Assembly: GCA_020636095.1 (NCBI GenBank)
Contig: JACJYN010000010.1
Coordinates: 186,001-250,000 of the forward strand
Reading direction: 5' to 3'
Length of the DNA stretch: 64,000 bases
Source of the DNA: Lewinellaceae bacterium
Lineage (GTDB): Bacteria > Bacteroidota > Bacteroidia > Chitinophagales > Saprospiraceae
Position numbers and translations under genes: made by a program. Of this stretch, positions 17,603-26,351 are shown one piece after another. How positions within the stretch are numbered: the stretch's first letter is position 1; each line of letters starts with the position of its first letter. Under the pieces are notes generated by a model, which saw nothing but the letters and a program-made list of their open reading frames with translations, was not told the origin of the DNA and made no database searches.

Positions 17603-20311
17603 TTGAGAGCAAAGTTACCAATTATAATCGTATCCATCATCTGGCCTTTGCTGAATCTAACGGCCCAGAACGATAATATTCCGGTCCGGGATACGCTGCC
17701 TCCTGTTCAGCTCGACAGTATGCAGGTAGACATCCTTGCCGCCGGAGCGGACAGCCTGTCGGCGCCGATCCGGCAAGTGGCTTTCTCTAAAGACTCTCTC
17801 GACGCGCCCGTGGCCTACAACGCTACTGATTCCATGATCTATGATATCAGCGGGCAGAAAATCCATCTCTACGGCAACGCCTCGGTTGCCTATACCACCA
17901 TCACCCTCAATGCCGCTCATATTGTGTTCGACTGGGCGACCAACATCGTAACGGCCGAAGGGATGCCCGACAGCCTGGGGCGCCCCTCCGGCCTGCCGGA
18001 GTTTTCTGATGGAGAGCAGAGCTTTGTTGCCGATAGCATGCGTTATAATTTCCTGACGAGCAAAGGCGTCGTTTACGATGTAACAACGACACAAAACGAT
18101 GTCGTCGTGCATAGCGCCCGCTCAAAGTTTGTGAGCAATACGGTAAAGGACAGCACGCAGCAGCGCAATGACGTCATTTTCAGTTCCGACGCTATTTTCA
18201 CCACCTGCACCCACGATCACCCGCACTTTGGGGTTCACAGCCGCAGACAGAAGATCGTTCCGAATAAGCTGGTCGTCGTCGGCCCTTCCAACCTGGAGAT
18301 CATGGGCGTGCCTACCCCGCTGTGGCTGCCTTTTGGCTTCTTCCCCATCTCTTCGGGGCGCCGCACGGGCCTGCTCTTCCCGAGGGATTATCAATATTCG
18401 CCGCAGTGGGGCTTCGGCCTGGAAGGCATCGGCTGGTTTTTCCCCCTGGGCGACCACTTCAACCTTTCCCTTACGACCAACCTGTATGTAAAAGGCACCT
18501 GGGGCGTCAACGCCACTTCTCAGTACCGCAAACGGTATAAATACAACGGTAATTTTGACCTTGGCTACGATGTGCGCCGCCAGGAAGACGACGAGGGCAA
18601 TATCGACCGGCCCAAGTCCTTCCGGTTCCGCTGGTCCCACCAACAGGACCGCTCCGCCCATCCGACCAACACCTTCGGAGGATCCATTAATATTCAGACC
18701 AACAACTACCAGAGCCGGGTCTTTAACGATGCCAGCCGCGTACTGCAAAACCAGCTGAACTCCAACCTGGCCTTCAGCAAGAACTGGCGGGACAAACCGA
18801 TCAACCTCAACGCCAGCCTCAGCCACAGCCAGAACTCCGCTACGCGCAACGTAACGGTTAACTTCCCGAACGTCAAGTTCCAGACCCAGGCCCTGTACCC
18901 CTTCAAACGCAAAGAACGCAGTGGCAAGGAAAAATGGTTCGAAACCATCACCCTGCGCTACCAGGGCGACGCCCGCAACCGTTTCGAAGCGACGGACACC
19001 ACGCTCTTCAGCCAACAGACCCTGCGCGACGCCCAGTTTGGCGTTCAGCATGCTGTAACTTCGGGTACGTCCTTCAAACTGCTCCGCTACCTCAACCTCA
19101 ACCCGAGCGTGAGCTACGATGAGGTCTGGTACCTCAAATCGCTGCGCAAGGACTTTGTCCCCGGCCTGGAGATCGACACCACTTTCAACAATGGTGTGGA
19201 GACCTACGATACCCTATCCTATGGCATGGTCAATGATACCCTGATCCCCGGCTTCAAGTCCTTCCGGGAGTTCAACGCCAGCATCAGCCTCAACACCCAG
19301 CTCTTTGGAACCCTGCAGTTTAAAAAGGGATGGCTGCGCGGCATTCGCCATGTGATGAAACCGAGCGTTTCCTTTGGTTTTATGCCGGATTACACCAACC
19401 CAAGCCTGGGTTACTACCGCACGGTAGAGAGTGAAACGGATCCGAATGATTTCTCAGAATATTCCATCTTCCAGGGCGCTATCTTTGGCGGGCCTTCCTC
19501 TGGCGGCAGGCAGATGGCTATGAGTTACAGCATCAACAACATCTTTGAAGCCAAGTATTTTTCTAAAAAGGACTCCACGGACAAAAAGCTCAAACTCTTT
19601 GACAACATCATCGTTTCGGGCAATTACAACTTTGCCGCCGATTCCCTCAACTTCAGCCCGGTCAGCATCGGCGGAACGACCCGCCTGGCCAAGGGGTTGA
19701 CCACCGTCGGCCTGCGCGCTCAGTTCGACCCCTATGTGGTCGAACAGATCAACGGCCGCACGGTCCGGCTCAACGAATTTGCCTGGAACCGGGACGGCAA
19801 GTTGCTGCGCTTCGTCAACGCCCAGGCCCGGTTTAACACCAATATTACCGTGGGCAAAATTCGCGCCCTGTTTATGGGTGAAGAAGAAAAAGTAATTGAG
19901 GACCCGCTGGAAGAGGAAGCGAAAAGACTGGAAGAACCAAAGGAAACCGACTTTCTCAGCTTGTTCGAGAACTTCCGCATCGGCCACAACCTCGTCTTCG
20001 ACTGGGAAGGCTTGCCCGACGGCCGCGACACCTTCAAAATCTCTACTCACTCCATCAACTGCCAGGGTAGCATCCAGATGACCGATAACTGGAATATCAA
20101 CATCGGCAACTTCGGCTACGACTTTGTCCGCAAAGGCATCACCTATCCCTCCGTAGGCTTCTCCCGCAACCTGCACTGCTGGGAAATGGGCATGAACTGG
20201 CAGCCCACCCGGGGCACATACAGCTTCTTCATTCAGGTGCGGCCGGGCACCCTGGATTTCCTGAAAATACCGTATAACAGGAATAATATTGATGCGCGAT
20301 CGGGGTTCTGA
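17603..20311 (+). CDS. lptD: LPS-assembly protein LptD, Bacteroidota type (TTG start)
   Basis: Outer-membrane translocon that inserts lipopolysaccharide in the outer leaflet. 902 residues: signal peptide (PIIIVSIIWPLLNLTAQ), an OstA/LptA-like beta-jellyroll at about residues 75-240 (DISGQKIHLYGNASVAYTT), then a large beta-barrel. Barrel landmarks are PLWLPFGFFPISSGRRTG and the C-terminal YSFFIQVRPGTLDFLKIPYN. The start is TTG at 17603: a stop codon lies two codons upstream in frame, and the next ATG is about 40 codons in, beyond the signal peptide. A non-ATG start is therefore the best reading. Confidence 0.88.
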   Translation: MRAKLPIIIVSIIWPLLNLTAQNDNIPVRDTLPPVQLDSMQVDILAAGADSLSAPIRQVAFSKDSLDAPVAYNATDSMIYDISGQKIHLYGNASVAYTTITLNAAHIVFDWATNIVTAEGMPDSLGRPSGLPEFSDGEQSFVADSMRYNFLTSKGVVYDVTTTQNDVVVHSARSKFVSNTVKDSTQQRNDVIFSSDAIFTTCTHDHPHFGVHSRRQKIVPNKLVVVGPSNLEIMGVPTPLWLPFGFFPISSGRRTGLLFPRDYQYSPQWGFGLEGIGWFFPLGDHFNLSLTTNLYVKGTWGVNATSQYRKRYKYNGNFDLGYDVRRQEDDEGNIDRPKSFRFRWSHQQDRSAHPTNTFGGSINIQTNNYQSRVFNDASRVLQNQLNSNLAFSKNWRDKPINLNASLSHSQNSATRNVTVNFPNVKFQTQALYPFKRKERSGKEKWFETITLRYQGDARNRFEATDTTLFSQQTLRDAQFGVQHAVTSGTSFKLLRYLNLNPSVSYDEVWYLKSLRKDFVPGLEIDTTFNNGVETYDTLSYGMVNDTLIPGFKSFREFNASISLNTQLFGTLQFKKGWLRGIRHVMKPSVSFGFMPDYTNPSLGYYRTVESETDPNDFSEYSIFQGAIFGGPSSGGRQMAMSYSINNIFEAKYFSKKDSTDKKLKLFDNIIVSGNYNFAADSLNFSPVSIGGTTRLAKGLTTVGLRAQFDPYVVEQINGRTVRLNEFAWNRDGKLLRFVNAQARFNTNITVGKIRALFMGEEEKVIEDPLEEEAKRLEEPKETDFLSLFENFRIGHNLVFDWEGLPDGRDTFKISTHSINCQGSIQMTDNWNINIGNFGYDFVRKGITYPSVGFSRNLHCWEMGMNWQPTRGTYSFFIQVRPGTLDFLKIPYNRNNIDARSGF

Positions 20312-20339
20312 CGGGGGAGTTATATTGTTGTAAGGTGTA

Positions 20340-20495
20340 ACTATCAGCAGTTAGCTTTTGGCGGTTAGCCATTAGCAAATTGCCTGCCCTTAAGGTTGGT
20401 ATGTTAAGCAAAAAACCGGTAGCTTAAGCTTACATCCCATTTTTATGGGCATTGGGCGCCAATAGCCAACAGCTAATCGCCAATTGCTGAATAGT
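20340..20495. repeat. Palindromic element of about 156 bp, possible diverged core-centred member (R8)
   Basis: The left arm (CTATCAGCAGTTAGCTTTTG) and the inverse of the right arm (ACTATTCAGCAATTGGCGAT) match imperfectly. GGTAGCTTAAGCTTAC near the middle (about 20418) resembles the core motif. Both arms are 7-bp periodic (TTAGCTT TTGGCGG TTAGCCA TTAGCAA). It lies directly after lptD. Confidence 0.5.
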
Positions 20496-20522
20496 CACTG
20501 TAAGGTTATATTTTTCACCTAA

Positions 20523-20601
20523 GGCCGCTTCCAGTTTACTACGTCAGTCGCTTCGCTCGTGTCCGACTTTCGACTTTTGTCCAACGCTGGAACGGTAGCC
20601 C
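20523..20601. repeat. Palindromic element family R3, copy b (partial)
   Basis: The right end CTGGAACGGTAGCC matches the inverted R3 end. The left end GGCCGCTTCCAG is degenerate. It contains CGTCAGTCGCTTCGCTCGTG, whose reverse complement recurs in 23096-23245, and the 7-bp run TCCGACT TTCGACT TTTGTCC. Confidence 0.45.
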
Positions 20602-20612
20602 GATTTTTCGTA

Positions 20613-20699
20613 TCAGCGCTTCTCTTTTGCCGCCGCCAACGCCCTCTCTGCCCAGCGCGTCAACCTATCCCGGCCTTCCACCACTTCCACCGGCGCACA
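20613..20699 (-). pseudogene. Possible C-terminal gene remnant
   Basis: In one minus-strand frame, 28 codons read as a plausible helical C-terminus (APVEVVEGRDRLTRW, then ERALAAAKEKR) before a stop. A stop lies three codons upstream of the readable part, so no complete gene exists. It may be the tail of a displaced gene. The family is not recognised. Confidence 0.25.
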
Positions 20700-20705
20700 G
20701 TAGTA

Positions 20706-21131
20706 TTAGTTAGGCTGAAATACTGAATATGCTACTTTCGCCACATAATCCTCCGGGTTGGGCATCACGTTCTGCTCGGGATAGGGGTTCAGTGACAGCA
20801 GCCTGAACCTGTAGCCCATAGCGGTTGCTTCACTGCCGCAGGTACCGTCTTCTTCGTAGCAGAGGCCCTTGCCAGTCAGTTCAGCGGTTTCCGTAGCGCC
20901 TCCTTTATTAATGGTAAGGGTAACTTTGGCTTCCCCGGCAGTGACGCACTGTGCATCTTTGGGGCAACGGCTGTCGTTCACTGCGCTCAAGGTGAGTTTC
21001 ATTTGTTCACCGGCAACCTCCACGGTTTCTCCGTTTTTGATCTCCAGTACGTTTTCAGTGGGCGGGGCAGGCGGGCAGGCGGTAGCCAGGAGTAGCAAAA
21101 CGATGAAAAAAGAAAATTTAGTCATAACCAT
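20706..21131 (-). CDS. Small lipoprotein of unknown function
   Basis: 141 residues. A short hydrophobic leader ends in a lipobox at C19 (LLLLATAC). The mature part has four cysteines (SRCPKDAQCVTAGEAKV and GLCYEEDGTCGS), suggesting two disulphides in the periplasm, and a predicted beta-rich fold. The N-DSRCPKDAQCV-x-AGEA stretch is familiar from small Bacteroidota lipoproteins, but I know no function. Two ATGs (21131 and 21125) are two codons apart. Heptamer array B begins about 30 bp upstream of the start codon. Confidence 0.75.
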   Translation of the reverse strand: MVMTKFSFFIVLLLLATACPPAPPTENVLEIKNGETVEVAGEQMKLTLSAVNDSRCPKDAQCVTAGEAKVTLTINKGGATETAELTGKGLCYEEDGTCGSEATAMGYRFRLLSLNPYPEQNVMPNPEDYVAKVAYSVFQPN

Positions 21132-21162
21132 ATTGGTTTGGTTGGAAAATGGTAACTAGGGG

Positions 21163-21572
21163 GAGTTCGCTGTTCGGAGTTCGTTGTTCGGAGTTCGCTG
21201 TTCGCGATGGGCTGTTCGGAGTTCGCTGTTCGGAGTTCGCTGTTCGCTGTTCGGAGTTCGGAGTTCGTTGTTCGTTGTTCGGAGTTCGGAGTTCGGAGTT
21301 CGTTGTTCGGAGTTCGCTGTTCGGAGTTCGCTGTTCGCGATGGGCAGTTCGCTGTTCGGAGTTCGCTGTTCGGAGTTCGTTGTTCGGAGTTCGTTGTTCG
21401 GAGTTCGGAGTTCGCTGTTCGGAGTTCGCTGTTCGGAGTTCGGAGTTCGGAGTTCGCTGTTCGGAGTTCGCTGTTCGCGATGGGCAGTTCGCTGTTCGGA
21501 GTTCGGAGTTCGTTGTTCGGAGTTCGCTGTTCGCGATGGGCAGTTCGGAGTTCGGAGTTCGTATTTAGTCCT
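21163..21572. repeat. Heptanucleotide array B (unit TTCGNNG, about 0.4 kb)
   Basis: A clean 7-bp array of TTCGGAG, TTCGCTG and TTCGTTG units, punctuated four times by a CGCGATGGGC-type break. All three plus-strand frames are open throughout because of the 7-bp period. It sits immediately upstream of the small lipoprotein gene and is followed by elements R4a and R4b. Confidence 0.92.
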
Positions 21573-21589
21573 ACATAAAGAAACAAACT

Positions 21590-21784
21590 AGTGTGCCGGG
21601 AACGAAGTTGTTGGTCAATAATTTGAGGCTGTTTTGCGGCCGGCTCGTCGCCAAAGGCTATGGCCGGCGGAGACAGGCAAGGCGCGACGACCGACCATAG
21701 CCTAAGCTACGGAAGGAAGGAGCAACGCAGCATGGCCGTAAAAGAGCCCAAAGAATTGGTTAAGAATTTCGTTCCCGGCGCACT
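21590..21784. repeat. Core-centred hairpin element, family R4, copy a (195 bp)
   Basis: The ends are inverted: AGTGTGCCGGGAACGAA on the left and TTCGTTCCCGGCGCACT on the right. The core (reverse strand CGTAGCTTAGGCTATGG) is at 21695-21711. It is about 16 bp off centre because the left arm carries about 33 extra bases. It is joined head-to-tail to copy b with no spacer. Confidence 0.85.
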
Positions 21785-21946
21785 AATGCGCCGGGCATGA
21801 AGTAATCGGCCAATAATGGGAGGCTGTTTTGGTGCTGGACGAGGCGCCCATGACGAGCATAGCCGGAGCTACGTGAGGAATGGGCAACGACGTATAGCGC
21901 CAAAAGAGACCGCATAATGGGTCGATAATTTCGTTCCCGGCGCACT
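21785..21946. repeat. Core-centred hairpin element, family R4, copy b (162 bp)
   Basis: The right end is TTCGTTCCCGGCGCACT; the left end is a degenerate match (ATGCGCCGGGCATGA). The core (reverse strand CGTAGCTCCGGCTATGC) is at 21857-21873, centred within 1 bp. The right end overlaps the TAG stop codon of the patatin gene. Confidence 0.85.
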
Positions 21947-22982
21947 AGACTTTCACCATCTCCACTTCCTTTTCCATCTTAGCCAGCGCCTTTTCCGCAT
22001 CGCGATAGCCGGCTTTCATGCGCTGTTCGATCCTTTTCCCGCTGAAGTCAAAGGGGCCGGTGACGATCTCCGGGTCCTGGTTCTCGATGCAGGTGATTTG
22101 CTGAAGGGCTTTGTATTGCTGCAGGCGCCGGTAGCCGGGCTGAGCGCGGATATCGGCGGCAGCCTCCGGGTTATCAATGGAATTCAGCAGGTCATCAATG
22201 CTATGAATCACATCCACGTATTCGTTGATCTTTCCGGCCGTTTCCACATCCTGGCTCAGCTTACCGGCGAAGATCATCTCCAGAATCCGGTCAAAGACCT
22301 CGTTCATGGTATTGGGCGGCGGGCCCTGGCTGGGAAACAATTTCACAATAAACAAACGTTTCCGGATGTCCGGGTTGACATCAAGCCGTTCGATGGCGGG
22401 CAGGAGTGGCGTGTTATCGAACAAGCCGCCATCCCAGTACCATTCTGTACCGACCTGGGTCATGGGAAAACCGGGTGGCAGGCTCCCACTAGCCATAATA
22501 TGCTCGGGGGTGAGCTTTTGACGGTGGTTATCGAATACATCGATTTTGCCGGTCCGGATATTGGCGGCGGTAACGGCGACCTTCGTATCGCTCTTATTCA
22601 GGCGCTCGAAATCGATATATTTTTCCAGGATCGCCCGCAGTGGGCTGGTGTCGTATAGGCTCGTCCAGAACGGCCAGGCGGTAAAGTCCGACCGCATTTG
22701 ATAAAAGGCCTTATTACCGAAGATTGACAAATAGGGCTCCAGGGCTTCCGGCACCGGAAAAGCAGAAGTAACGGTAAATTCCTCCCACATCGCTTTGAGG
22801 GTAAGGAGAGGATCTTCCCGGGCCCCCACCAGGGCGGCCGCATTGATGGCTCCGATGGATACGCCCGTGACAACCGCCGGCTCAAAGCCCGGTTGTTCCA
22901 TCAATCGTTCTATCACGCCTACTTCGTAAGCGCCCAGGGCGCCTCCGCCCTGAAGGATGAGCGCATCTTGTGTCTTTTTCAT
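21945..22982 (-). CDS. Patatin-like phospholipase
   Basis: Ser/Asp-dyad lipid acyl hydrolase, probably cytoplasmic or membrane-associated. 345 residues. The oxyanion-hole GGGALGAYEVG is at residues 12-22, the nucleophile elbow GVSIGA has Ser at about 42, and the catalytic Asp is in YWDGGLFDNTPL. Substrate is not predictable from sequence. The stop codon TAG is shared with the outer end of element R4b, so the element may have set or preserved the last codon. No partner gene is obvious. Confidence 0.88.
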   Translation of the reverse strand: MKKTQDALILQGGGALGAYEVGVIERLMEQPGFEPAVVTGVSIGAINAAALVGAREDPLLTLKAMWEEFTVTSAFPVPEALEPYLSIFGNKAFYQMRSDFTAWPFWTSLYDTSPLRAILEKYIDFERLNKSDTKVAVTAANIRTGKIDVFDNHRQKLTPEHIMASGSLPPGFPMTQVGTEWYWDGGLFDNTPLLPAIERLDVNPDIRKRLFIVKLFPSQGPPPNTMNEVFDRILEMIFAGKLSQDVETAGKINEYVDVIHSIDDLLNSIDNPEAAADIRAQPGYRRLQQYKALQQITCIENQDPEIVTGPFDFSGKRIEQRMKAGYRDAEKALAKMEKEVEMVKV

Positions 22983-23095
22983 CAGATATAAACCGTTGGA
23001 AATAGTAAATAATGTTGCATGTTAAGCCTATTGGGGTAAACATGCAATGATTTTTATTAACCGGCGCTTTATTTCAGGGGTGGACTAAGGGCCTA

Positions 23096-23245
23096 GACTT
23101 TGGACGTTCCGACGTTAAAGGCGGACACGAGCGAAGCGACTGACGGAGTAAATCGGAAATCGGAAGGCGGGAAATTAGCGTCAAACGCCTATTTAGTGCC
23201 GTATTCCGACTTCCGACTTCGCACTTCCGACTTACGTCCAAAGTC
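23096..23245. repeat. Palindromic element of about 150 bp related to R3
   Basis: The ends GACTTTGGACGT and ACGTCCAAAGTC are perfect 12-bp inverted repeats. Inside are 7-bp-periodic runs (TTCCGAC TTCCGAC TTCGCAC TTCCGAC on one side, CGGAAAT CGGAAGG CGGGAAA on the other). GGACACGAGCGAAGCGACTG recurs, inverted, in R3 copy b. Confidence 0.6.
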
Positions 23246-23275
23246 CAGTAAAGGGTAGTTGGCGCCTTTAGGCCG

Positions 23276-24412
23276 TCATTTCAAATCGCCGCCCCGCTCC
23301 AGAATATCCAGGCGTTCGAGCAGCAGTTCAAAATCCACGTGGTCTTTAATGAGCGAGATGGCTTTTTTGATCTTCCAGGGTGTGCGGGTATTGATCTTCA
23401 CTTCGATGCGGCTGATCTTCACAACCGAGCCATAAGTATCCAGGATAGTGGTCAGTATGGGGATTTCATTATCGAGCAGGTAGGGGTGGTGGATGTCCTC
23501 CAGCTTGTACCAGTTCTCATGCCTGCCGTCGCCGGTGACGATAACGCCGGAGAGCGGAGATTTGGCCAGTCTTTTCACTTTTGCAATGGCGTGAATTTTG
23601 TCTATGGCCTCCGCCATACGCTTGTAGCTCACCACCAGGAGGATATTCCGGAAAGTATTGAACTCATCGATATCGACCAGCGAACCGGCGATGATATCTT
23701 CCACGCGGTTGGAGAGCCGGTGTTCATTGATGATCACTTTTCCGTTTACGGCCTGATTGATGGTTTCCAGAATAGGAAAGGACAGGGAGCGGTCGTAGGG
23801 AACTACCCCCAGCAGCGGCATGCCCATCTGTCCGAGCTTGAGGGAAAGGTAATGGTGGATTTCCTCGTGTTTTTCCGGGATGACCTTATTGACAATCACG
23901 CCTAGAATGGGCAGATTTTTTTCTCGGAAAAGGGCCATACTCATGTGCAACCGGTCGATGGTCCGCCCGACGCCTCCTTCTACGACCATGAGAATGCCGG
24001 CTCCCAGAAGCTCGGCTACATCCGCATTGGACATATCGACGACGCTACCTACCCCGGGATGGCCTGTACCCTCGTACACCATAATGTCATTGACTGCTTC
24101 CAACTGGGCAGCCGCCCCCCTCAGCAGTTCCGGGTAATGAAATTGAGAGGGGTCATCCAGGAATGCTTTGGTCGCTCCGCGGGCCAGGACTACAGGGCTG
24201 TGTATTTCTGGAATGATATTGAAACCCACCACCTGGGCAAAGAGGACCGCATCTTTATCGGCGATCTTACCGTCGACCGTCAGGTATTCCTGGCCCACCG
24301 GCTTGCAGTAGCCGGTTCGAAACCCTCTTTGCCTGAGGTTGGAAACGATACCCAGTGTGGAAGTTGTCTTACCAACGTGTTGTCCGGTAGCGGCAACGTA
24401 TATCTTCTTCAT
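23276..24412 (-). CDS. BioD/CobQ-like P-loop ATPase resembling the N-terminal domain of phosphotransacetylase
   Basis: 378 residues. An N-terminal P-loop AATGQHVGKTT is followed by CKPVGQEYL, YEGTGHPGVGSVVDMSNA and VVEGGVGRTIDRL. This is the layout of dethiobiotin-synthetase-like ATPases, including the regulatory N-terminus of long-form Pta. The C-terminal half resembles a DRTGG-type regulatory region. There is no phosphotransacetylase catalytic domain, so it is a stand-alone version. It lies 76 bp downstream of an acyl-CoA ligase gene on the same strand, which hints at acyl or acetyl metabolism, but function is unknown. Confidence 0.7.
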   Translation of the reverse strand: MKKIYVAATGQHVGKTTSTLGIVSNLRQRGFRTGYCKPVGQEYLTVDGKIADKDAVLFAQVVGFNIIPEIHSPVVLARGATKAFLDDPSQFHYPELLRGAAAQLEAVNDIMVYEGTGHPGVGSVVDMSNADVAELLGAGILMVVEGGVGRTIDRLHMSMALFREKNLPILGVIVNKVIPEKHEEIHHYLSLKLGQMGMPLLGVVPYDRSLSFPILETINQAVNGKVIINEHRLSNRVEDIIAGSLVDIDEFNTFRNILLVVSYKRMAEAIDKIHAIAKVKRLAKSPLSGVIVTGDGRHENWYKLEDIHHPYLLDNEIPILTTILDTYGSVVKISRIEVKINTRTPWKIKKAISLIKDHVDFELLLERLDILERGGDLK

Positions 24413-24488
24413 AGAGGCGATTTTTGAATGTGGCTCAAGTTAACCGTTTCTGGAGATTTTCCGGTGCACTTGAATCACAAAAAAGCGA

Positions 24489-26003
24489 TCAAGCCAATTG
24501 TTTGAGGGCCGCCCGGTTGATCTTACCGGTATCGTTTTTGGGTAGTTCTTCGACAAAAATGACATATCTGGGCACCTTGAAGCGGGCCAGCAGGCTGCTA
24601 CAGTAGTCCTGTAAATCCGCTTCCGAAGCCACGACACCGGGCCGAAGCACCACGAAGGCTTTACCAACCTCTCCCCACCTGGCGTCGGGCACCCCCACTA
24701 CAGCCGCTTCCGAAACGCTGGCATGGGTTTGGAGCACTCGCTCCACCTCGGCCGGGTAGACATTCTCTCCGCCTGAAATGAACATATTCTTAATGCGGTC
24801 GACGACGAACAAATAGCCCTCTTCATCCAGGCGGGCCATATCGCCGGTATGAAACCATCCATCGACGATGGCCTTTCGGGTGGCGGCCTCATTGCGCCAG
24901 TAACCGGGAGTGACCATCGGCCCGCGAAATAGCAGCTCCCCAGCCGTATCTTCGGGCACATCCTTCCCCTCGCTGTCTACGATCCGGATTTCCACATAAA
25001 AATTGGGCCGTCCGATCGACCCTTTTTTCCGGATGGCGTCATTTTGGTGCAGAGAGGTCAGATTGGGCCCCACTTCCGTCATGCCAAAGCCCTGGCGGAT
25101 CGCCACCCCCTTGGCATACTGCCAGCGCTCGATGAGGGGTATGGGCATCGGCTCTCCGCCGACGATGATATAGTACAGGCTGGGAAAGGTAGCCTCTCCG
25201 AATTCCGGCACTTCAGCCATCATTTTGAGCAGGGTCGGCACCCCCATGAAAAGGGTAACGTCCTCTTCCTGAAGGAGGCGGAGCACCGTTGAGGCGTCAA
25301 ACTTCTTCAACATACAGGTGTAGGCGCCGTGATGAAGGAAGGGAGTGGTCAGCACGTTCCAGCCTCCGGTGTGGAAGGGGGGCATCACGTTTACGGTACG
25401 GCTGTCGGTATTGAGGATCAGGCTCATCGCCGTGTTGATGCTGTTCCAGAACAGCATCTTATGAGTATAAACAGCCCCCTTGGGAAAGCCGGTGGTCCCG
25501 GATGTATACAAAATAAAAATGGGATCGTCTTCGTCGACAGGTTGGAGGGGAAAAAGCTCATCCTTATGGCTAGCTTTTTCTCTATGGCAAAACGCAGAGA
25601 GTTCTTCCAGCGGCCAGTAGTGAGGGATACTGGCAAAGGAGGGCGCTCCCTGAAAGAGAGGGGCGAATTTTTTCTCACAAATGGCCAGCGCTGGTTCCGA
25701 ATCCCGAAGTAAATAGTCAATCTCTGCACTGGCCAGGCGATAATTCATAGGCGCCAGGATACAGCCCATCTTCTGCGCCGCAGCAAACAGGACTATGTAC
25801 TCCAGGCAATTTTCCGCCAGAATGGCAATGCGGCTGCCCTTTTTAATACCGTAGTGATCCCGCAAGTGAAAGGCCAGTCGGCTGCCCAGGTGGTGGAGTT
25901 CCCCGTAAGTAAAAGTTCGGCCACTCTCATACTCTTTTACCGCTATCTTATCGGGGCTGTAGACGGCCCATTTGGCAATCCAGTCTTGTTGTGGTTGGCG
26001 CAT
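24489..26003 (-). CDS. AMP-forming acyl-CoA synthetase
   Basis: 504 residues of the ANL superfamily. It activates a carboxylic acid with ATP to an acyl-adenylate, then transfers it to CoA. The P-loop ILYTSGTTGFPKG lies in the N-terminal domain, with QGFGMTEVGPN (A5 motif), HTGDMARLDEEGY (A7/A8 region) and the hinge DRIKNMFISGGENVYP. The final catalytic Lys is in PKNDTGKINR. It resembles medium/long-chain fatty acid or 2-succinylbenzoate-type ligases; substrate cannot be set from sequence. The downstream BioD-like gene is probably co-transcribed. The leader begins with a 7-bp-periodic stretch at 26006-26046. Confidence 0.88.
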   Translation of the reverse strand: MRQPQQDWIAKWAVYSPDKIAVKEYESGRTFTYGELHHLGSRLAFHLRDHYGIKKGSRIAILAENCLEYIVLFAAAQKMGCILAPMNYRLASAEIDYLLRDSEPALAICEKKFAPLFQGAPSFASIPHYWPLEELSAFCHREKASHKDELFPLQPVDEDDPIFILYTSGTTGFPKGAVYTHKMLFWNSINTAMSLILNTDSRTVNVMPPFHTGGWNVLTTPFLHHGAYTCMLKKFDASTVLRLLQEEDVTLFMGVPTLLKMMAEVPEFGEATFPSLYYIIVGGEPMPIPLIERWQYAKGVAIRQGFGMTEVGPNLTSLHQNDAIRKKGSIGRPNFYVEIRIVDSEGKDVPEDTAGELLFRGPMVTPGYWRNEAATRKAIVDGWFHTGDMARLDEEGYLFVVDRIKNMFISGGENVYPAEVERVLQTHASVSEAAVVGVPDARWGEVGKAFVVLRPGVVASEADLQDYCSSLLARFKVPRYVIFVEELPKNDTGKINRAALKQLA

Positions 26004-26005
26004 TG

Positions 26006-26046
26006 GTTGATGGTTGTCAGTTGTTCGTTGTCAGTTGTTCGTTGAT
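26006..26046. repeat. Short 7-bp-periodic run (GTTGTCA/GTTGTTC)
   Basis: Six successive heptamers (GTTGATG GTTGTCA GTTGTTC GTTGTCA GTTGTTC GTTGATG) directly upstream of the acyl-CoA ligase start. The unit is unrelated to the TTCGG arrays but has the same period. Confidence 0.6.
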
Positions 26047-26242
26047 GGAAAAATAACCATCAACCGCCTGCCGACAGTACCCTTACGGGCAAAAAACGGC
26101 ACTGGTGAAGGGCCGCCCTCCGCCGGAGCTGATGAAAAATACTAAATCTCCGGCACTTAGGAATGATAAAAACCAAAAATAAATTGGTTGGCCGTTAACC
26201 TGATTCCTGGCAATAAAATGACATGGGCAATGACTTTTGTTA

Positions 26243-26273
26243 TTGACTTTTGGCCGATTGCTCTCTATATTTG
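26243..26273 (+). promoter_or_regulatory. Bacteroidota-type promoter for the Cys/Lys-rich small gene
   Basis: TTG at 26243-26245 is followed after 20 bp by TATATTTG (26266-26273), a TAnnTTTG match. The small gene starts 78 bp downstream. This supports the small ORF being expressed. Confidence 0.45.
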
Positions 26274-26351
26274 CCGATATTCTTTATTTAGATTAATTAA
26301 AAACAAAGGCTGTCCAGATGGGCCGCGCCTGAAAAGAATAGCAGAATCTAT

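Noticed and set aside
21122..21591. Four open frames across array B
   Set aside because: Pure repeat translation; open in every frame for the same reason.
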